Positions 54,288 to 63,531 of a stretch of DNA of 64,000 nucleotides are shown here, piece by piece. The stretch covers positions 434,001 through 498,000 of the forward strand of contig NZ_CP013634.1 of NCBI RefSeq assembly GCF_001664485.1, read 5' to 3'. Origin of the DNA: Rhizobium sp. N324 (GTDB taxonomy: Bacteria > Pseudomonadota > Alphaproteobacteria > Rhizobiales > Rhizobiaceae). The translations under genes were made by a program, and so were the position numbers. Position 1 is the first letter of the stretch; each line of letters opens with the position of its first letter. The notes below the pieces were generated by a model. That model had not been told where the DNA came from. It made no database searches and worked only from the letters and a program-made list of their open reading frames with translations.

Positions 54288-55511
54288 TCAGGCGGCCAGC
54301 AGAGATTTCAGTTTGACGTCATTGGCTCGCAGCGCCGCCGGATCCGGATGCGCACCTGCTGCGATCAGCATTTCGGCGAGGCGGATGTCGCGCGCCACCG
54401 CGTTGCCCGGTCCGATGCCGCTCGCGGCGATCAATCGTCCGTCGGCGTCGAGATGGAACAGAATGAAGGCGCCCGCCCCGAGGTCGCGGCGCTGATGCGT
54501 GGCCGCCCCTTCGGCAAGGCCTGCTATCTGCAGCGTCATGTCGTATTGATCCGACCAGAACCACGGCACGGCGGAAACGGCTTGGTCGAGACCGAGCATG
54601 TTGGCCGCGGCCAATGTGCCCTGCTCCTGGGCGTTGCGCCAGGATTCGAGCCGCACCCGCCGGCCGCCATAAATCGCCAGCGGAAAGGAGCAGCAGTCGC
54701 CGGCGGCAAAAACATCTGGCGCCGAGGTCTGGAGATAGCGGTCGACGGCGATGCCGTTTTCGATCGTCAGGCCCGCCCTTTCGGCGATCTCGACATTCGG
54801 CCGGGCGCCGATGCCGACAAGGGCGAGATCGGCCTCGATCCTCTCGCCGCCCGACAATCTGATTATGGCTTTTCCGCCTTCCTCGTTCAGGCTCTCGATC
54901 GAGACGCCGCAGCGGATATCGACACCCTCGGCGCGGTGGCGCTCGGTCAGCAGGTGTGCGATTTCCTCAGGCACGCCGCGCTTCAGCACGCGTTCCAGCC
55001 CCTCGATGACGGTGACCTCGGCACCGAGCAGGCGGGCGGTCGCCGCCAGTTCCAGGCCGATGAAGCCGCCGCCGATGATAGCGATATGCTTCCCCAGCTT
55101 CATCACATCGCGCAGTGCCGCAGCGTCATGATGCGTCCTCAGCGCGCGAATATGGGCGCTACTTTCAGGCGCGCCGGGAAACCAACGCGCGGCGGCACCC
55201 GTTGCCAGCAGAAGCTTGTCATAGGAAAGCGTCGCCCCGTCGGAAAAGGTGACGGTCCTGGATGCCGTGTCGAAATCCCTGGCTTCCAGGCCGGTCAGCA
55301 GCCGGACGCCGCTGTCGGCGTATTTCTCCGCCGCAGCGATGAATTTCGGATCGCCTGCATCGGCACCCGCCTTCGAAAGCGGCGGCCGTTCATAGGGATG
55401 AAGGGGCTCGGCACCGACAAGCGTTATGTCGCCGTCAAAACCTTTTTCCCGCAGGGCGAAAGCGGCGCGCGCACCGCATTCGCCCGCCCCCAGGATAACG
55501 AAATGGGCCAT
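54288..55511 (-). CDS. mocF: NAD(P)H-ferredoxin reductase, MocF-like (407 aa)
   Basis: This FAD/NAD(P)-dependent reductase of the ferredoxin-reductase/rhodocoxin-reductase type starts HFVILGAGECGARAAFALRE (FAD). KLLLATGAAARWFPGAP follows, then HIAIIGGGFIGLELAATARL (NAD(P)), APDVFAAGDCCSFPLAIYGG and the reductase-C domain (SDQYDMTLQIAGLAEGAATH). It should pass electrons to the Rieske protein MocE, ten bases upstream, and then to the desaturase-type MocD. The group agrees with the rhizopine genes mocDEF of Sinorhizobium. Confidence 0.85.
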   Translation of the reverse strand: MAHFVILGAGECGARAAFALREKGFDGDITLVGAEPLHPYERPPLSKAGADAGDPKFIAAAEKYADSGVRLLTGLEARDFDTASRTVTFSDGATLSYDKLLLATGAAARWFPGAPESSAHIRALRTHHDAAALRDVMKLGKHIAIIGGGFIGLELAATARLLGAEVTVIEGLERVLKRGVPEEIAHLLTERHRAEGVDIRCGVSIESLNEEGGKAIIRLSGGERIEADLALVGIGARPNVEIAERAGLTIENGIAVDRYLQTSAPDVFAAGDCCSFPLAIYGGRRVRLESWRNAQEQGTLAAANMLGLDQAVSAVPWFWSDQYDMTLQIAGLAEGAATHQRRDLGAGAFILFHLDADGRLIAASGIGPGNAVARDIRLAEMLIAAGAHPDPAALRANDVKLKSLLAA

Positions 55512-55521
55512 GACAGCCTCC

Positions 55522-55836
55522 TCAGATCGCGATGAAGACGGCGCCGCCTTCGACCTTCACGGGATAGGTCTTGAGATTGACGCAGACCGGTGCGCCTTTG
55601 GCTTCGCCTGTCTTGTAGTTGAAGCGGCCGTTATGTTTCGGGCATTCGATGATCTCCTCCATGACAAGCCCGTCGGCGAGATGGATATGTTCATGCGTGC
55701 AGAGCCCGTCGGTGGCGTAGAATTCGTCGTCGGGGCTGCGGTAGACCGCAAAGGTGCGCCCGCCATGATCGAAGCGGATGACATCCTCTTCGTCGATCTC
55801 ATCCTTGCCGCAGACTTCGATCCAATTTCCGCTCAT
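55522..55836 (-). CDS. mocE: Rieske [2Fe-2S] ferredoxin, MocE-like (104 aa)
   Basis: A Rieske domain with both ligand pairs: Cys46/His48 in GLCTHEHIHLADG and Cys65/His68 in ECPKHNGRFNYKTGEAKGAP. The length is that of bacterial Rieske-type ferredoxins. It lies between the reductase (10 bases) and the membrane oxygenase (22 bases) on the same strand, as electron carrier of the set. Confidence 0.88.
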   Translation of the reverse strand: MSGNWIEVCGKDEIDEEDVIRFDHGGRTFAVYRSPDDEFYATDGLCTHEHIHLADGLVMEEIIECPKHNGRFNYKTGEAKGAPVCVNLKTYPVKVEGGAVFIAI

Positions 55837-55857
55837 CTTATCCTCCCTCGATCGTGA

Positions 55858-56949
55858 TTATTGCGCGGCCGGAGCCAGCTCGTTGTGGAACTCTTCGCGA
55901 TAGGGCCGCGCGGTGGCCGGCAGCTCGCGTTTCAGGAAATAATCCTCGTTGCGCAGCTGCCGCAGGAAGGCCGGGATCATCTCGCGATAGCCCGACCAGA
56001 TCGACGGATTCGGCGCCGGCAGGTCGTGTTTGATCATCGCGTGCAGCCTCGGAAGCGCGTGGTAGGGCACCATCGGGAACATGTGATGTTCGACGTGGTA
56101 GTTCATGTTCCAGTAAATGAAGCGGCTGATCGGGTTCATATAGACCGTACGGCTGTTCAGCCGGTGGTCGATGACGTTGTCGGCAAGGCCGCCATGCTGC
56201 AGCAATCCGGTCAGCACATGGTGCCAGGCGCCGTAGAGGCGGGGCAGGCCGATCAACATCAGCGGCAGGATCGAACCCATGACGAGTGCTGCGGCGATCG
56301 TGGCGAGAAAGATCGCCAGCCAGATGCGGGCGATGCGGATCGCCTTCGGCTGCTCCATCTCCGGAATGAAGGTCTTCTCAGCCGCGCTGACGACGCCGAA
56401 GGCATTGCGCGACATGTCGACGATCGCATGCCAGACATCGAGGATGCCGAGGAAATTGAGGACCAGCCGGACGAGATCGGGCGGCCGCATGACGGCGATC
56501 TCGGGATCGCGGCCGACGATAACGGTATCGGTGTGGTGGCGTGTGTGGCTCCAGCGCCAGGTCACCGGGTTGCGCATGATCATGAAGCAGGCGATCTGGT
56601 AGACGGCGTCGTTCATCCAGCGCGTCTTGAAGGCGGTGCCGTGGCCGCATTCGTGCCAGCGGCTGTCGGAGGCCGAGCCATAGAGCACGCCATAGGCAAG
56701 GAAGAAGGGCAGCGCGACCCACGAGCCCCAGAAATAGACGCCGAGCCCAGCCAAGACCAGCATGCTGCCGAGCCAGATAACCGTGTCACGGATACCAGGG
56801 GCATCCGAACGCTGCATCAGCGCCTTCATTTCCTTGCGCGGAATTTCCGTGTGGTACCATTGCGCTGCCGCCAGCCCCGTCTCGACAGCGGTGCGGCCGC
56901 TTTCGCCGAGCAGGTCGTAGTCTCGTTTCTTTGCCTGGATCGTCATCAT
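55858..56949 (-). CDS. mocD: Fatty-acid-desaturase-fold oxygenase, MocD-like (363 aa)
   Basis: This membrane di-iron enzyme has three His boxes: WHECGHG (His99/His103), WSHTRHH (His135-139) and YHVEHH near residue 285. Hydrophobic segments lie at about 57-92 and 205-240. MocD proteins are described as hydrocarbon-oxygenase-like enzymes in rhizopine breakdown. With MocE and MocF next to it the three-part electron chain is complete. The start is one of two adjacent ATGs at 56949. The exact substrate is not shown. Confidence 0.86.
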   Translation of the reverse strand: MMTIQAKKRDYDLLGESGRTAVETGLAAAQWYHTEIPRKEMKALMQRSDAPGIRDTVIWLGSMLVLAGLGVYFWGSWVALPFFLAYGVLYGSASDSRWHECGHGTAFKTRWMNDAVYQIACFMIMRNPVTWRWSHTRHHTDTVIVGRDPEIAVMRPPDLVRLVLNFLGILDVWHAIVDMSRNAFGVVSAAEKTFIPEMEQPKAIRIARIWLAIFLATIAAALVMGSILPLMLIGLPRLYGAWHHVLTGLLQHGGLADNVIDHRLNSRTVYMNPISRFIYWNMNYHVEHHMFPMVPYHALPRLHAMIKHDLPAPNPSIWSGYREMIPAFLRQLRNEDYFLKRELPATARPYREEFHNELAPAAQ

Positions 56950-57012
56950 CCGCCTCCCGTTATGCCATGCTTGGGAGGATAGGTTGACTTTGTAAGGCGC
57001 TCAATGCAGGCT

Positions 57013-57027
57013 TGATATAATCTATCA
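57013..57027. promoter_or_regulatory. Operator-like palindrome 1 of the moc/lacI divergent region
   Basis: TGATATAATCTATCA (extended: TTGATA-N5-TATCAA) lies in the 129-base region between mocD and the LacI-type gene. It differs from a second site at 57055 in only two of 15 bases. Confidence 0.65.
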
Positions 57028-57054
57028 AAAGCCATCAGAAATGGCTTGCATTCA

Positions 57055-57069
57055 TGATCGAATCTATCA
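57055..57069. promoter_or_regulatory. Operator-like palindrome 2 of the moc/lacI divergent region
   Basis: TGATCGAATCTATCA repeats site 1 with two changes at 42 bases distance, which is four helical turns, so both could be bound on the same face. It ends ten bases before the regulator start. Confidence 0.62.
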
Positions 57070-57078
57070 GGAACGCCG

Positions 57079-58107
57079 ATGCGCCGTCCGACCATCTCCG
57101 ATCTCGCCCGTGCCTCGGGCGTCAGTGTTGCCACCGTCGACCGGGTGCTCAACGGTCGCCACCGCGTGCGCGAGGAAACCGCGCGGCGGGTTTATGACGC
57201 GGCCCAGTCGATCGGCTACCATGCCGTCGGCCTCATCCGGCAACGCGTCTTCGAGGATCTGCCGCAATACAAGCTGGCGTTCCTGCTGCAAAAGCCGATG
57301 CAGCCCTTCTATCAGGCTTTTGCTCGCGAGATCGAAGTGGCGGCGCGCGCCGTGACCACCGCCCGTGTCCAGATCCAGATCGACTATCCCTCCGCTTCGA
57401 CACCGGCGGCGATCGTCGAGAAGCTCAGGGCCCTCGGCGCCCGCAATCAGGCCATCGCTCTCGTCGCTCCAGACTATCCTGCGGTGACGGCGGCAATTGA
57501 AGAACTGAGGGAAAGAGACATTCCCGTCTTTTCGCTGCTTTCCGACTTCGCCTCAGGGGTGCGCAATGCCTATATTGGCGTCAACAATCGCAAGGTCGGC
57601 CGCACCGCCGCCTGGGTGATTGCCAAGACTGCCCGTGTGCCGGGCAAGGTCGCCTGCTTCGTCGGCAGCCACCGTTTTCACGGACATGAGCTGCGTGAGA
57701 TCGGTTTTCGTTCCTATTTTCGTGAAAACGCGCCGGAATTCGACGTCATCGATACATTGATCAACCTGGATACTCCCGAAATAACCCATGAGGCGACGCT
57801 GACGCTGCTGCAGAAGCATCCCGATCTCATCGGCCTTTATGTCTGCGGCGGCGGTATGGAGGGCGCGATCTCGGCGATCCGTGAGGAAAGTCTCGCCGGC
57901 AAGATCGTCCTCGTGGTCAACGAGCTGACGCCCGACAGCAAAGCCGGGCTTGCCGACGATATCGTCGCCATGGCGATCGGCACCCCCCTGCCCGCACTGT
58001 GCAAAGAGCTGATAGGGCTAATGACGAGTGCGATCGAAAACCGCGAAACGGCTGTTCCCGGCCAGTTCTTCCTGCCCTTCGATATCCATATTTCGGAGAA
58101 CATCTGA
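57079..58107 (+). CDS. LacI family transcriptional regulator (342 aa)
   Basis: The helix-turn-helix and hinge are clear: TISDLARASGVSVATVDRVL, NGRHRVREETARRVYDAAQS, IGYHAVGLIRQ. The periplasmic-binding-protein-like domain (LAFLLQKPMQPFYQAFAREI, AYIGVNNRKVGRTAAWVIAK, GLYVCGGGMEGAISAI) follows. The VDRVLNGR start of the hinge helix is the pattern of sugar- or inositol-type regulators. It is divergent from mocDEF and 164 bases before the MocC-like gene, so it probably controls both. Confidence 0.88.
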   Translation: MRRPTISDLARASGVSVATVDRVLNGRHRVREETARRVYDAAQSIGYHAVGLIRQRVFEDLPQYKLAFLLQKPMQPFYQAFAREIEVAARAVTTARVQIQIDYPSASTPAAIVEKLRALGARNQAIALVAPDYPAVTAAIEELRERDIPVFSLLSDFASGVRNAYIGVNNRKVGRTAAWVIAKTARVPGKVACFVGSHRFHGHELREIGFRSYFRENAPEFDVIDTLINLDTPEITHEATLTLLQKHPDLIGLYVCGGGMEGAISAIREESLAGKIVLVVNELTPDSKAGLADDIVAMAIGTPLPALCKELIGLMTSAIENRETAVPGQFFLPFDIHISENI

Positions 58108-58108
58108 G

Positions 58109-58149
58109 AAATGATGGAATTCTATCATTTCGGCTGAAATTCTTTCAGC
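58109..58149. promoter_or_regulatory. Two adjacent palindromes before the MocC-like gene
   Basis: AAATGATGGAATTCTATCATTT (58109-58130) is a near-perfect palindrome whose TGAT..AAT..TATCA core resembles the sites near 57020 and 57062. GCTGAAA-TTC-TTTCAGC (58133-58149) is a perfect 7-bp-arm hairpin. They lie between the LacI-type gene and the MocC-like gene; the first may be a third operator and the second a terminator or site. Confidence 0.6.
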
Positions 58150-58270
58150 AATGAGAGCGGGCGGCAGCGATGGCCGATGGATTGCCACGGGAATTTCGAT
58201 AGAGATTCGCGGGCCCATTCACGAGGAACCGCTCCGCTTATGCCGCGGAGACGAGGAGGAACTATCCGTC

Positions 58271-59083
58271 ATGACTTCCATCCGCTTTGCGCTCAACCAT
58301 ATGGCCGCGCCGTCGCTCGCCATCGATGATTTCTTCGCGCTGACAAAGTCACTCGGCATCGACGCGGTCGAGATCCGCAACGACCTTTCCGGCAACGCCA
58401 TTCTCGACGGCACCAAACCGGAGACAATCAAGCAGGCTGCCGACCGCCACGGGCTGACGATCATCTCGATCAACGCGCTGCAGCGTTTCAACGAGTGGAA
58501 TGCCGCAAGGGCCGCTGAAGCGCAGGAACTGATCGACTATGCCAGCGCCTGCGGCGCCAAGGCGCTCGTCCTTGTTCCGAAGAACGACGGTACCGGCTGC
58601 GCCGACGGCGAACGCCAGGCCAATCTGCGCCAGTCGCTGACGGCGCTGAAGCCGATGCTCGAGAAAGCCGGCATTATCGGCCTCGTCGAGCCGCTCGGCT
58701 TCGAGATTTGCTCGCTGCGTTCGAAGACCGAGGCGGCCGAGGCAATCAAAGAACTCGGCGCGCAATCGACTTTCAAGCTCGTCCACGACACCTTCCACCA
58801 TCACCTTGCGGGCGAAGCCGCGACCTTCCCGGAGCTTGCCGGCCTCGTCCACATTTCCGGCGTCAGCGACCCCTCTGTTTCCGTTGCCGATATGCGCGAT
58901 TCCCACCGCGTGCTCGTCGATGGCGACGACCGGCTCGACAATGCCGGGCAGATCAAGGCGCTGCTGCAGGCGGGCTACCAGGGTCCGTTTTCCTTCGAGC
59001 CATTCGCAGCCGAAGTGCATGCGGTCAAAGACCCGGCCGGTGCGCTTCGCGCCAGCATGGAGTATTTGTCCGCGCGGGTTTGA
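58271..59083 (+). CDS. TIM-barrel sugar isomerase/epimerase, MocC-like (270 aa)
   Basis: The protein is of the xylose-isomerase-like TIM-barrel family: FALNHMAAPSLAIDDFFALT, LGIDAVEIRNDLSGNAILD, GLVEPLGFEICSLRSKTEAA, FKLVHDTFHHHLAGEAATFP and GPFSFEPFAAEVHAVKDP. The ligands E (VEP), H (VHDTFHH) and E (FEP) are present. Similar proteins are annotated as MocC or inosose isomerase. GAGGAGG lies before the ATG at 58271. A longer frame from 58151 is not needed. Confidence 0.82.
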   Translation: MTSIRFALNHMAAPSLAIDDFFALTKSLGIDAVEIRNDLSGNAILDGTKPETIKQAADRHGLTIISINALQRFNEWNAARAAEAQELIDYASACGAKALVLVPKNDGTGCADGERQANLRQSLTALKPMLEKAGIIGLVEPLGFEICSLRSKTEAAEAIKELGAQSTFKLVHDTFHHHLAGEAATFPELAGLVHISGVSDPSVSVADMRDSHRVLVDGDDRLDNAGQIKALLQAGYQGPFSFEPFAAEVHAVKDPAGALRASMEYLSARV

Positions 59084-59090
59084 GACAAAG

Positions 59091-59215
59091 TCCTCCGTCA
59101 TGCTCGGCCTTGTGCCGAGCATCTAACCACTGCAATTGCTCTGACAGGAAAACTTTTGTTTTCAGGTGCTTAATTGGAGTTGGGCAGATCCTCGGCACAA
59201 GGCCGAGGATGACGT
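59091..59215. repeat. REP-type palindrome pair between convergent genes
   Basis: GTCATGCTCGGCCTTGTGCCGAGCAT and, about 75 bases on, ATCCTCGGCACAAGGCCGAGGATGAC are two hairpins of the family at 17851-17942, here further apart. They sit between the stops of the MocC-like gene and cobM and may terminate both. Confidence 0.7.
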
Positions 59216-59310
59216 CGCGGGGTTTTTCAATGCTTGTCCACAACGGAGGGCGAGCACGCTCATCGTTTGATCTTCGAGGGCCGCGGCACCAGCGCGGCCA
59301 ATCTTTGAAA

Positions 59311-60069
59311 TTATTCCCGGCCTCGGAACCGGCGCTGATAGGCGGGGTCGTAGAGCGAGCTCTCGCGAAAATCCTCTGCCGCAAGCGACGGGCCGACAAA
59401 GATGATCGCCGTGCGTTCGATCGGTTCGGCCGCAACCTTCGCCTCGATATTTGAGAGCGTGCCGCGCAGGATGCGCTCGTCCGGCCAGGAGGCCTTGACG
59501 ACGATGGCGACCGGGCAATCGGCGCCGTAAAGCGGCGTCAATTCCTCCACGACCTGCTTCAGCGCGTGGATCGCCAGATGGATCGCCAGTGTGGCGCCCG
59601 TTGCGCCGAATTTGGCGAGCGTCTCGTCGTTCGGCATCGGTGACGCCCGGCCGGAAACGCGAGTGAGCACCAGGCTCTGGGCCACTGATGGGATCGTCAG
59701 CTCACGCCCGAGCGCCGAGGCGGCCGCGGCAAAGGCCGGAACACCCGGTGTCATCGTATAGGCGATGCCGTGTTTTTCAAGCCGGCGCACCTGCTCGGCA
59801 ACCGCGCTCCAGACCGAGAGATCGCCGGAATGCAGCCGGGCCACATCCTGGCCGGCGGCAGCGGCGCTGAGATATTCCGCCTCGATTTCGTCGAGCGACA
59901 TCGGCGCGGTATCGACGATACGTGCATCCGCCGGGCAATATTGCAGCAGTTCCGTCGAGACGATCGAGCCGGCATAGAGGCAGACCGGGCATTGGCCGAT
60001 GAGATCGCGGCCACGCACTGTGATCAAATCCGCAGCCCCAGGCCCCGCGCCGATGAAATGCACCGTCAT
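59311..60069 (-). CDS. cobM: Precorrin-4 C11-methyltransferase (CobM)
   Basis: This SAM-dependent tetrapyrrole methylase acts in the aerobic cobalamin route. It starts [80 protein letters not shown] and [20 protein letters not shown] are the conserved strands. The length (252 aa) is normal. It starts four bases after the cobL stop. Confidence 0.94.
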   Translation of the reverse strand: MTVHFIGAGPGAADLITVRGRDLIGQCPVCLYAGSIVSTELLQYCPADARIVDTAPMSLDEIEAEYLSAAAAGQDVARLHSGDLSVWSAVAEQVRRLEKHGIAYTMTPGVPAFAAAASALGRELTIPSVAQSLVLTRVSGRASPMPNDETLAKFGATGATLAIHLAIHALKQVVEELTPLYGADCPVAIVVKASWPDERILRGTLSNIEAKVAAEPIERTAIIFVGPSLAAEDFRESSLYDPAYQRRFRGRE

Positions 60070-60073
60070 TGCG

Positions 60074-61306
60074 TCATCCTTTCGTCCAGCGCCATTGGGT
60101 CACCGGCATGGCCGGCCGCCAGCCGCTCATGTTGCCGACAGACCCCGCGCGCGATATTTCGATCCGTGTCAGCGAGCCGCCGCGTTTTGCGTGTTCTGAG
60201 AGCAGCACGCCTTCCATCTCCAGCGTCACGGCATTGGCGACGAGCCGCCCTTCCCGCTTCAGCGCGGCGATCGCTGCATCGATGACGCCGGGTTCGCTGC
60301 CGCCGCCACCGAGGAAGATCGCATCCGGCTCCGGCAGGCCGGCCAGCGCGCCGGGCGCTGCGCCTTCGACAACGGCGAGATGCGGCACGCCGAAGGCGGA
60401 TGCGTTGCGCGCGACGCGCGCGGCCCGCTCCGGCGACTGCTCGATGGCGATTGCCTTCAGCGATGGATTGGCCAGCATCCATTCGATGCCGATCGATCCC
60501 GAGCCCGCACCGATATCCCAGAGCAGTTCACCATGGCGCGGCGCGAGCGCGGACAGCGTCATCGCCCGGATTTCGCGTTTGGTGATCTGTCCGTCATGCT
60601 CGAACAGCGCGTCTTCGAGCCCGGCGGCGAAAGGCAGAATGCGCGCCCCCTCCCCTGCCGCGATTTGCAGGGCGCAGACGTTGAGGGAATCGATGTCCGT
60701 GAGGTCGAAATCCGCGGCCAGGGCTTGCCTTCGCCGTTCCCGTGCGCCGCCCAGCGCCTCGAGCACGGTAAGCTGCGACTGACCGAAACCATCGGCGGCA
60801 AGCAGCGCAGCCAACTCACCCGGGCCCCTCTCGTCCGAAGTCAGCGCGATGATGCGCCGCCCGGCGTGCAGATGCGGCTTGATCAGGTCGATCGGTCTGC
60901 CATGCAGCGAAATCGCCGCGACGTCCTGCAGCGGCCAGCCGAGACGCGAGGAGGCGAGGCTGAAGGCCGATGGCGCCGGGATGGTGCGCATTTCTTCCGC
61001 CGCCACATGGCGGGAAAGCGTTGCACCGACGCCGTAGAGAAACGGGTCGCCGGAGGCGAGCACGACGACGGGCGTGCCGCGCCTCTGGAGAATGGCATCG
61101 ACCGAATGCGCGAACGGGCTCTGCCAGGAAAACCTTTCGCCTGTGATCAGCGACGCGGCAAGCGCATGGTGCCGTGTTCCCCCGAAGACGGCAGGCGCGG
61201 TGGCGATCAGCCGCCTCGCCTCTTCGCCGAGCCCTTCTGGACCATCTTCGCCGATGCCGATAATAGTCAGCCAGCGCGGGCCGGAAGCAGGAGAGAGATC
61301 AGACAT
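60074..61306 (-). CDS. cobL: Precorrin-6Y C5,15-methyltransferase (CobL)
   Basis: This is a fused two-part enzyme. Residues about 1-215 are the tetrapyrrole methylase domain ([40 protein letters not shown]) and about 230-410 the CbiT-like domain ([40 protein letters not shown]), which also decarboxylates. The ATG at 61306 has GAGG before it and overlaps the ATG of the divergent cobK. The length (410 aa) is normal. Confidence 0.94.
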   Translation of the reverse strand: MSDLSPASGPRWLTIIGIGEDGPEGLGEEARRLIATAPAVFGGTRHHALAASLITGERFSWQSPFAHSVDAILQRRGTPVVVLASGDPFLYGVGATLSRHVAAEEMRTIPAPSAFSLASSRLGWPLQDVAAISLHGRPIDLIKPHLHAGRRIIALTSDERGPGELAALLAADGFGQSQLTVLEALGGARERRRQALAADFDLTDIDSLNVCALQIAAGEGARILPFAAGLEDALFEHDGQITKREIRAMTLSALAPRHGELLWDIGAGSGSIGIEWMLANPSLKAIAIEQSPERAARVARNASAFGVPHLAVVEGAAPGALAGLPEPDAIFLGGGGSEPGVIDAAIAALKREGRLVANAVTLEMEGVLLSEHAKRGGSLTRIEISRAGSVGNMSGWRPAMPVTQWRWTKG

Positions 61307-62075
61307 GGGAAGACCTCGCATTCTGATCCTCGGCGGCACGGGCGAGGCACGGCTGCTGGCCGAAGCGCTGGCGGCACGGGGAAACTGCGATATTCTTCTG
61401 TCGCTTGCTGGGCGTACCGAAAAACCGGCCGCGCAGCCGGTTCCGGTCCGCATCGGCGGGTTCGGTGGTGCTGTCGCGCTCGCCGATTTCCTGAAGGCGG
61501 GTGGCTATGGTCTGCTGATCGATGCCACGCATCCCTTCGCCGAGCGCATTTCCGCCAATGCCGCCTTTGCGGCCGAGGCCACTGGCATAGCTGCGATCGC
61601 TCTTCGCCGTCCCGAGTGGCAATGCCTGCCGGGCGATCGCTGGTGTGATGTGCGGAGCATTCCCGCCGCCATCGAAGCGCTCGGCCCCTCCCCTCGCCGG
61701 GTCTTCCTGGCGACCGGTCGGCAGGGTGCGCATCATGCAGAAGCGGCGCCGCAACATTTCTATCTCATCCGCAGCGTCGATCCCATCGAGCCGCCGCTGG
61801 CGATTGCCAATGTCGACTATCTCCTCGATCGCGGTCCGTTCACCGTGGAAGGCGAATGCGCTTTGCTGAAGCAGCACCGCATCGACGCCGTCATTGCCAA
61901 GAACAGCGGTGGCGCCGCCACCTATGCGAAGATCGAAGCGGCCCGCCTGCTTGGCATCGAGGTGATGATGGTGGCGCGCGCAGCGGCATCCACAATCAAA
62001 ACGGTCGGAACTGTCAAGGCGGCGCTGACGGCGGTCGATCACCTCTTCCCCCCCGCCATGAAGCGCGGCGTATAA
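61305..62075 (+). CDS. cobK: Precorrin-6A reductase (CobK)
   Basis: This NADPH-dependent enzyme reduces precorrin-6A. It begins RPRILILGGTGEARLLAEAL; LLIDATHPFAERISANAAFA, FLATGRQGAHHAEAAPQHFY, DAVIAKNSGGAATYAKIEAA and GIEVMMVARA follow in family order. It is the only plus-strand gene in the cob cluster. Its start codon overlaps that of cobL in a CATG, and its 3' end overlaps the 3' end of cobJ by 37 bases. GGAGAG lies before the ATG. Confidence 0.93.
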   Translation: MGRPRILILGGTGEARLLAEALAARGNCDILLSLAGRTEKPAAQPVPVRIGGFGGAVALADFLKAGGYGLLIDATHPFAERISANAAFAAEATGIAAIALRRPEWQCLPGDRWCDVRSIPAAIEALGPSPRRVFLATGRQGAHHAEAAPQHFYLIRSVDPIEPPLAIANVDYLLDRGPFTVEGECALLKQHRIDAVIAKNSGGAATYAKIEAARLLGIEVMMVARAAASTIKTVGTVKAALTAVDHLFPPAMKRGV

Positions 62076-62803
62076 ACGAGATCCAGCCGGCCGGGCCGCG
62101 CCACGATCCGGGTTTCGGCCGATCCGATGATGACGCAGGTCGCCATATCGGCCATCGACGCATCCGCCTGCGACAGCGGCTGCACCGCGATGCGTTCGTC
62201 CGGCCGTCCGGCCGCCCGGCCGAAAATGACCGGTGTCGCTGCCGGCAGATGGTTGCGCAACAGCTTGAAGGCTTCGCCGAGTTGCCAGGGCCGCGCCCGG
62301 CTGATCGGGTTATAAAGGGCGATGACGAAGCCTGCCCTGGCCGCCAATTCGAGACGGTTTTCTATTATATCCCAAGGCTTTAGATTGTCGGAGAGCGAGA
62401 TGGCGCAGAAGTCGTGGCCAAGCGGGGCGCCTGCTCTTGCCGCCACCGCCAGCATCGCGGTGATGCCGGGCAGGATAGTGAGATCGACGGCCCGCCAGGC
62501 TGCCGGCCCGTTGTCGACCGCCTCGCAGACGGCGGCCGCCATGGCGAAGACGCCGGGATCGCCGCCGGAGACGACGCAGACCTTGGCGCCATCCGCTGCC
62601 ATCGAAAGGGCCGCCCCTGCCCTGTCGAGTTCTTCGCGATTGTCCGAGGCATGCCGCAGCTGATCGTCGCGAAGCTGCAGCCGGTCGAGATAGGGGCCGT
62701 AACCGAAGAAATCCGTTGCCGCCTCGACGGCGGCCAGCGCTTCCGGCGTCATCTGCTCGGGATTGCCGGGACCGGTGCCGATCACGAAAAGCCGGCCGCT
62801 CAT
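62039..62803 (-). CDS. cobJ: Precorrin-3B C17-methyltransferase (CobJ)
   Basis: This SAM methylase also contracts the ring. It begins RLFVIGTGPGNPEQMTPEAL, and VVSGGDPGVFAMAAAVCEAV, ILPGITAMLAVAARAGAPLG, HDFCAISLSDNLKPWDIIEN, VIALYNPISRARPWQLGEAF and MATCVIIGSAETRIV are the family stretches. Its ATG overlaps the cobI stop (ATGA). The 3' end overlaps cobK on the other strand. Confidence 0.94.
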   Translation of the reverse strand: MSGRLFVIGTGPGNPEQMTPEALAAVEAATDFFGYGPYLDRLQLRDDQLRHASDNREELDRAGAALSMAADGAKVCVVSGGDPGVFAMAAAVCEAVDNGPAAWRAVDLTILPGITAMLAVAARAGAPLGHDFCAISLSDNLKPWDIIENRLELAARAGFVIALYNPISRARPWQLGEAFKLLRNHLPAATPVIFGRAAGRPDERIAVQPLSQADASMADMATCVIIGSAETRIVARPGRLDLVYTPRFMAGGKR

Positions 62804-63531
62804 CGGCTGTTCTCCCAGCCAGGCACAAGGACCAGCGAAAAATACGGCGCATCGCCGTCAGCTCTGTCGACGAGCTTTTCCATCGCCGCATTCGCCATGG
62901 TGCCGCGCTCGACATAGACGGCTTCCGTAAGCCGGCCGGCCGCCGCCAAGGCCCGGCGGATCTTCGGCAGATTGCGGCCGACCTTCATAATGACGGCGGC
63001 CTGCGTATCGGCAAGGCGGCGCGTCAGCTCGGCCTCGGCCATCGTACCGGGCAGTACGGAAAGCACGTCGTCACCCTGGACGATCGGCATGCCCGCCAGC
63101 GACCAGCAGCCGGACATGGCGCTGATGCCAGGGATCACCTCCGTTGGGTAGCGCTGGGAAAGCCTGACATGCAGGTGCATATAGGAACCGTAGAACAGCG
63201 GATCGCCTTCGCTGAGCACGGCGACGGTCAGCCCGGCATCGAGCTGGCCGGCGACGGCTTTCGCAGACCGGTCGTAAAATTCAGTGATCAGGCTCTGGTA
63301 ACGCTCGTCGTTCTTATCGATCTCGGTAGTGACGGGATAATAGAGCGGCAGCAGCGTCACGCCGGATTTCAGCAGTGGCTCGACGATCGCCTTGCCGTTG
63401 CCGCCCCTGCCCTGCTTGGCGAAATAGGCGATGACGTCGGCGCCTTCGATGGCGCGGACGGCTTTGAGGGTCAGAAGCTCCGGGTCGCCAGGACCGGTGC
63501 CGACGCCGATGAGACGGCCTGTTGTCGTCAT
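62800..63531 (-). CDS. cobI: Precorrin-2 C20-methyltransferase (CobI)
   Basis: This SAM methylase begins RLIGVGTGPGDPELLTLKAV; VAVLSEGDPLFYGSYMHLHV, EVIPGISAMSGCWSLAGMPI and AAVIMKVGRNLPKIRRALAA are the conserved strands. The length (243 aa) is normal. Its ATG overlaps the cobH stop by four bases, and its stop overlaps the cobJ ATG likewise, so cobH-cobI-cobJ are translated as one unit. Confidence 0.94.
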   Translation of the reverse strand: MTTTGRLIGVGTGPGDPELLTLKAVRAIEGADVIAYFAKQGRGGNGKAIVEPLLKSGVTLLPLYYPVTTEIDKNDERYQSLITEFYDRSAKAVAGQLDAGLTVAVLSEGDPLFYGSYMHLHVRLSQRYPTEVIPGISAMSGCWSLAGMPIVQGDDVLSVLPGTMAEAELTRRLADTQAAVIMKVGRNLPKIRRALAAAGRLTEAVYVERGTMANAAMEKLVDRADGDAPYFSLVLVPGWENSR

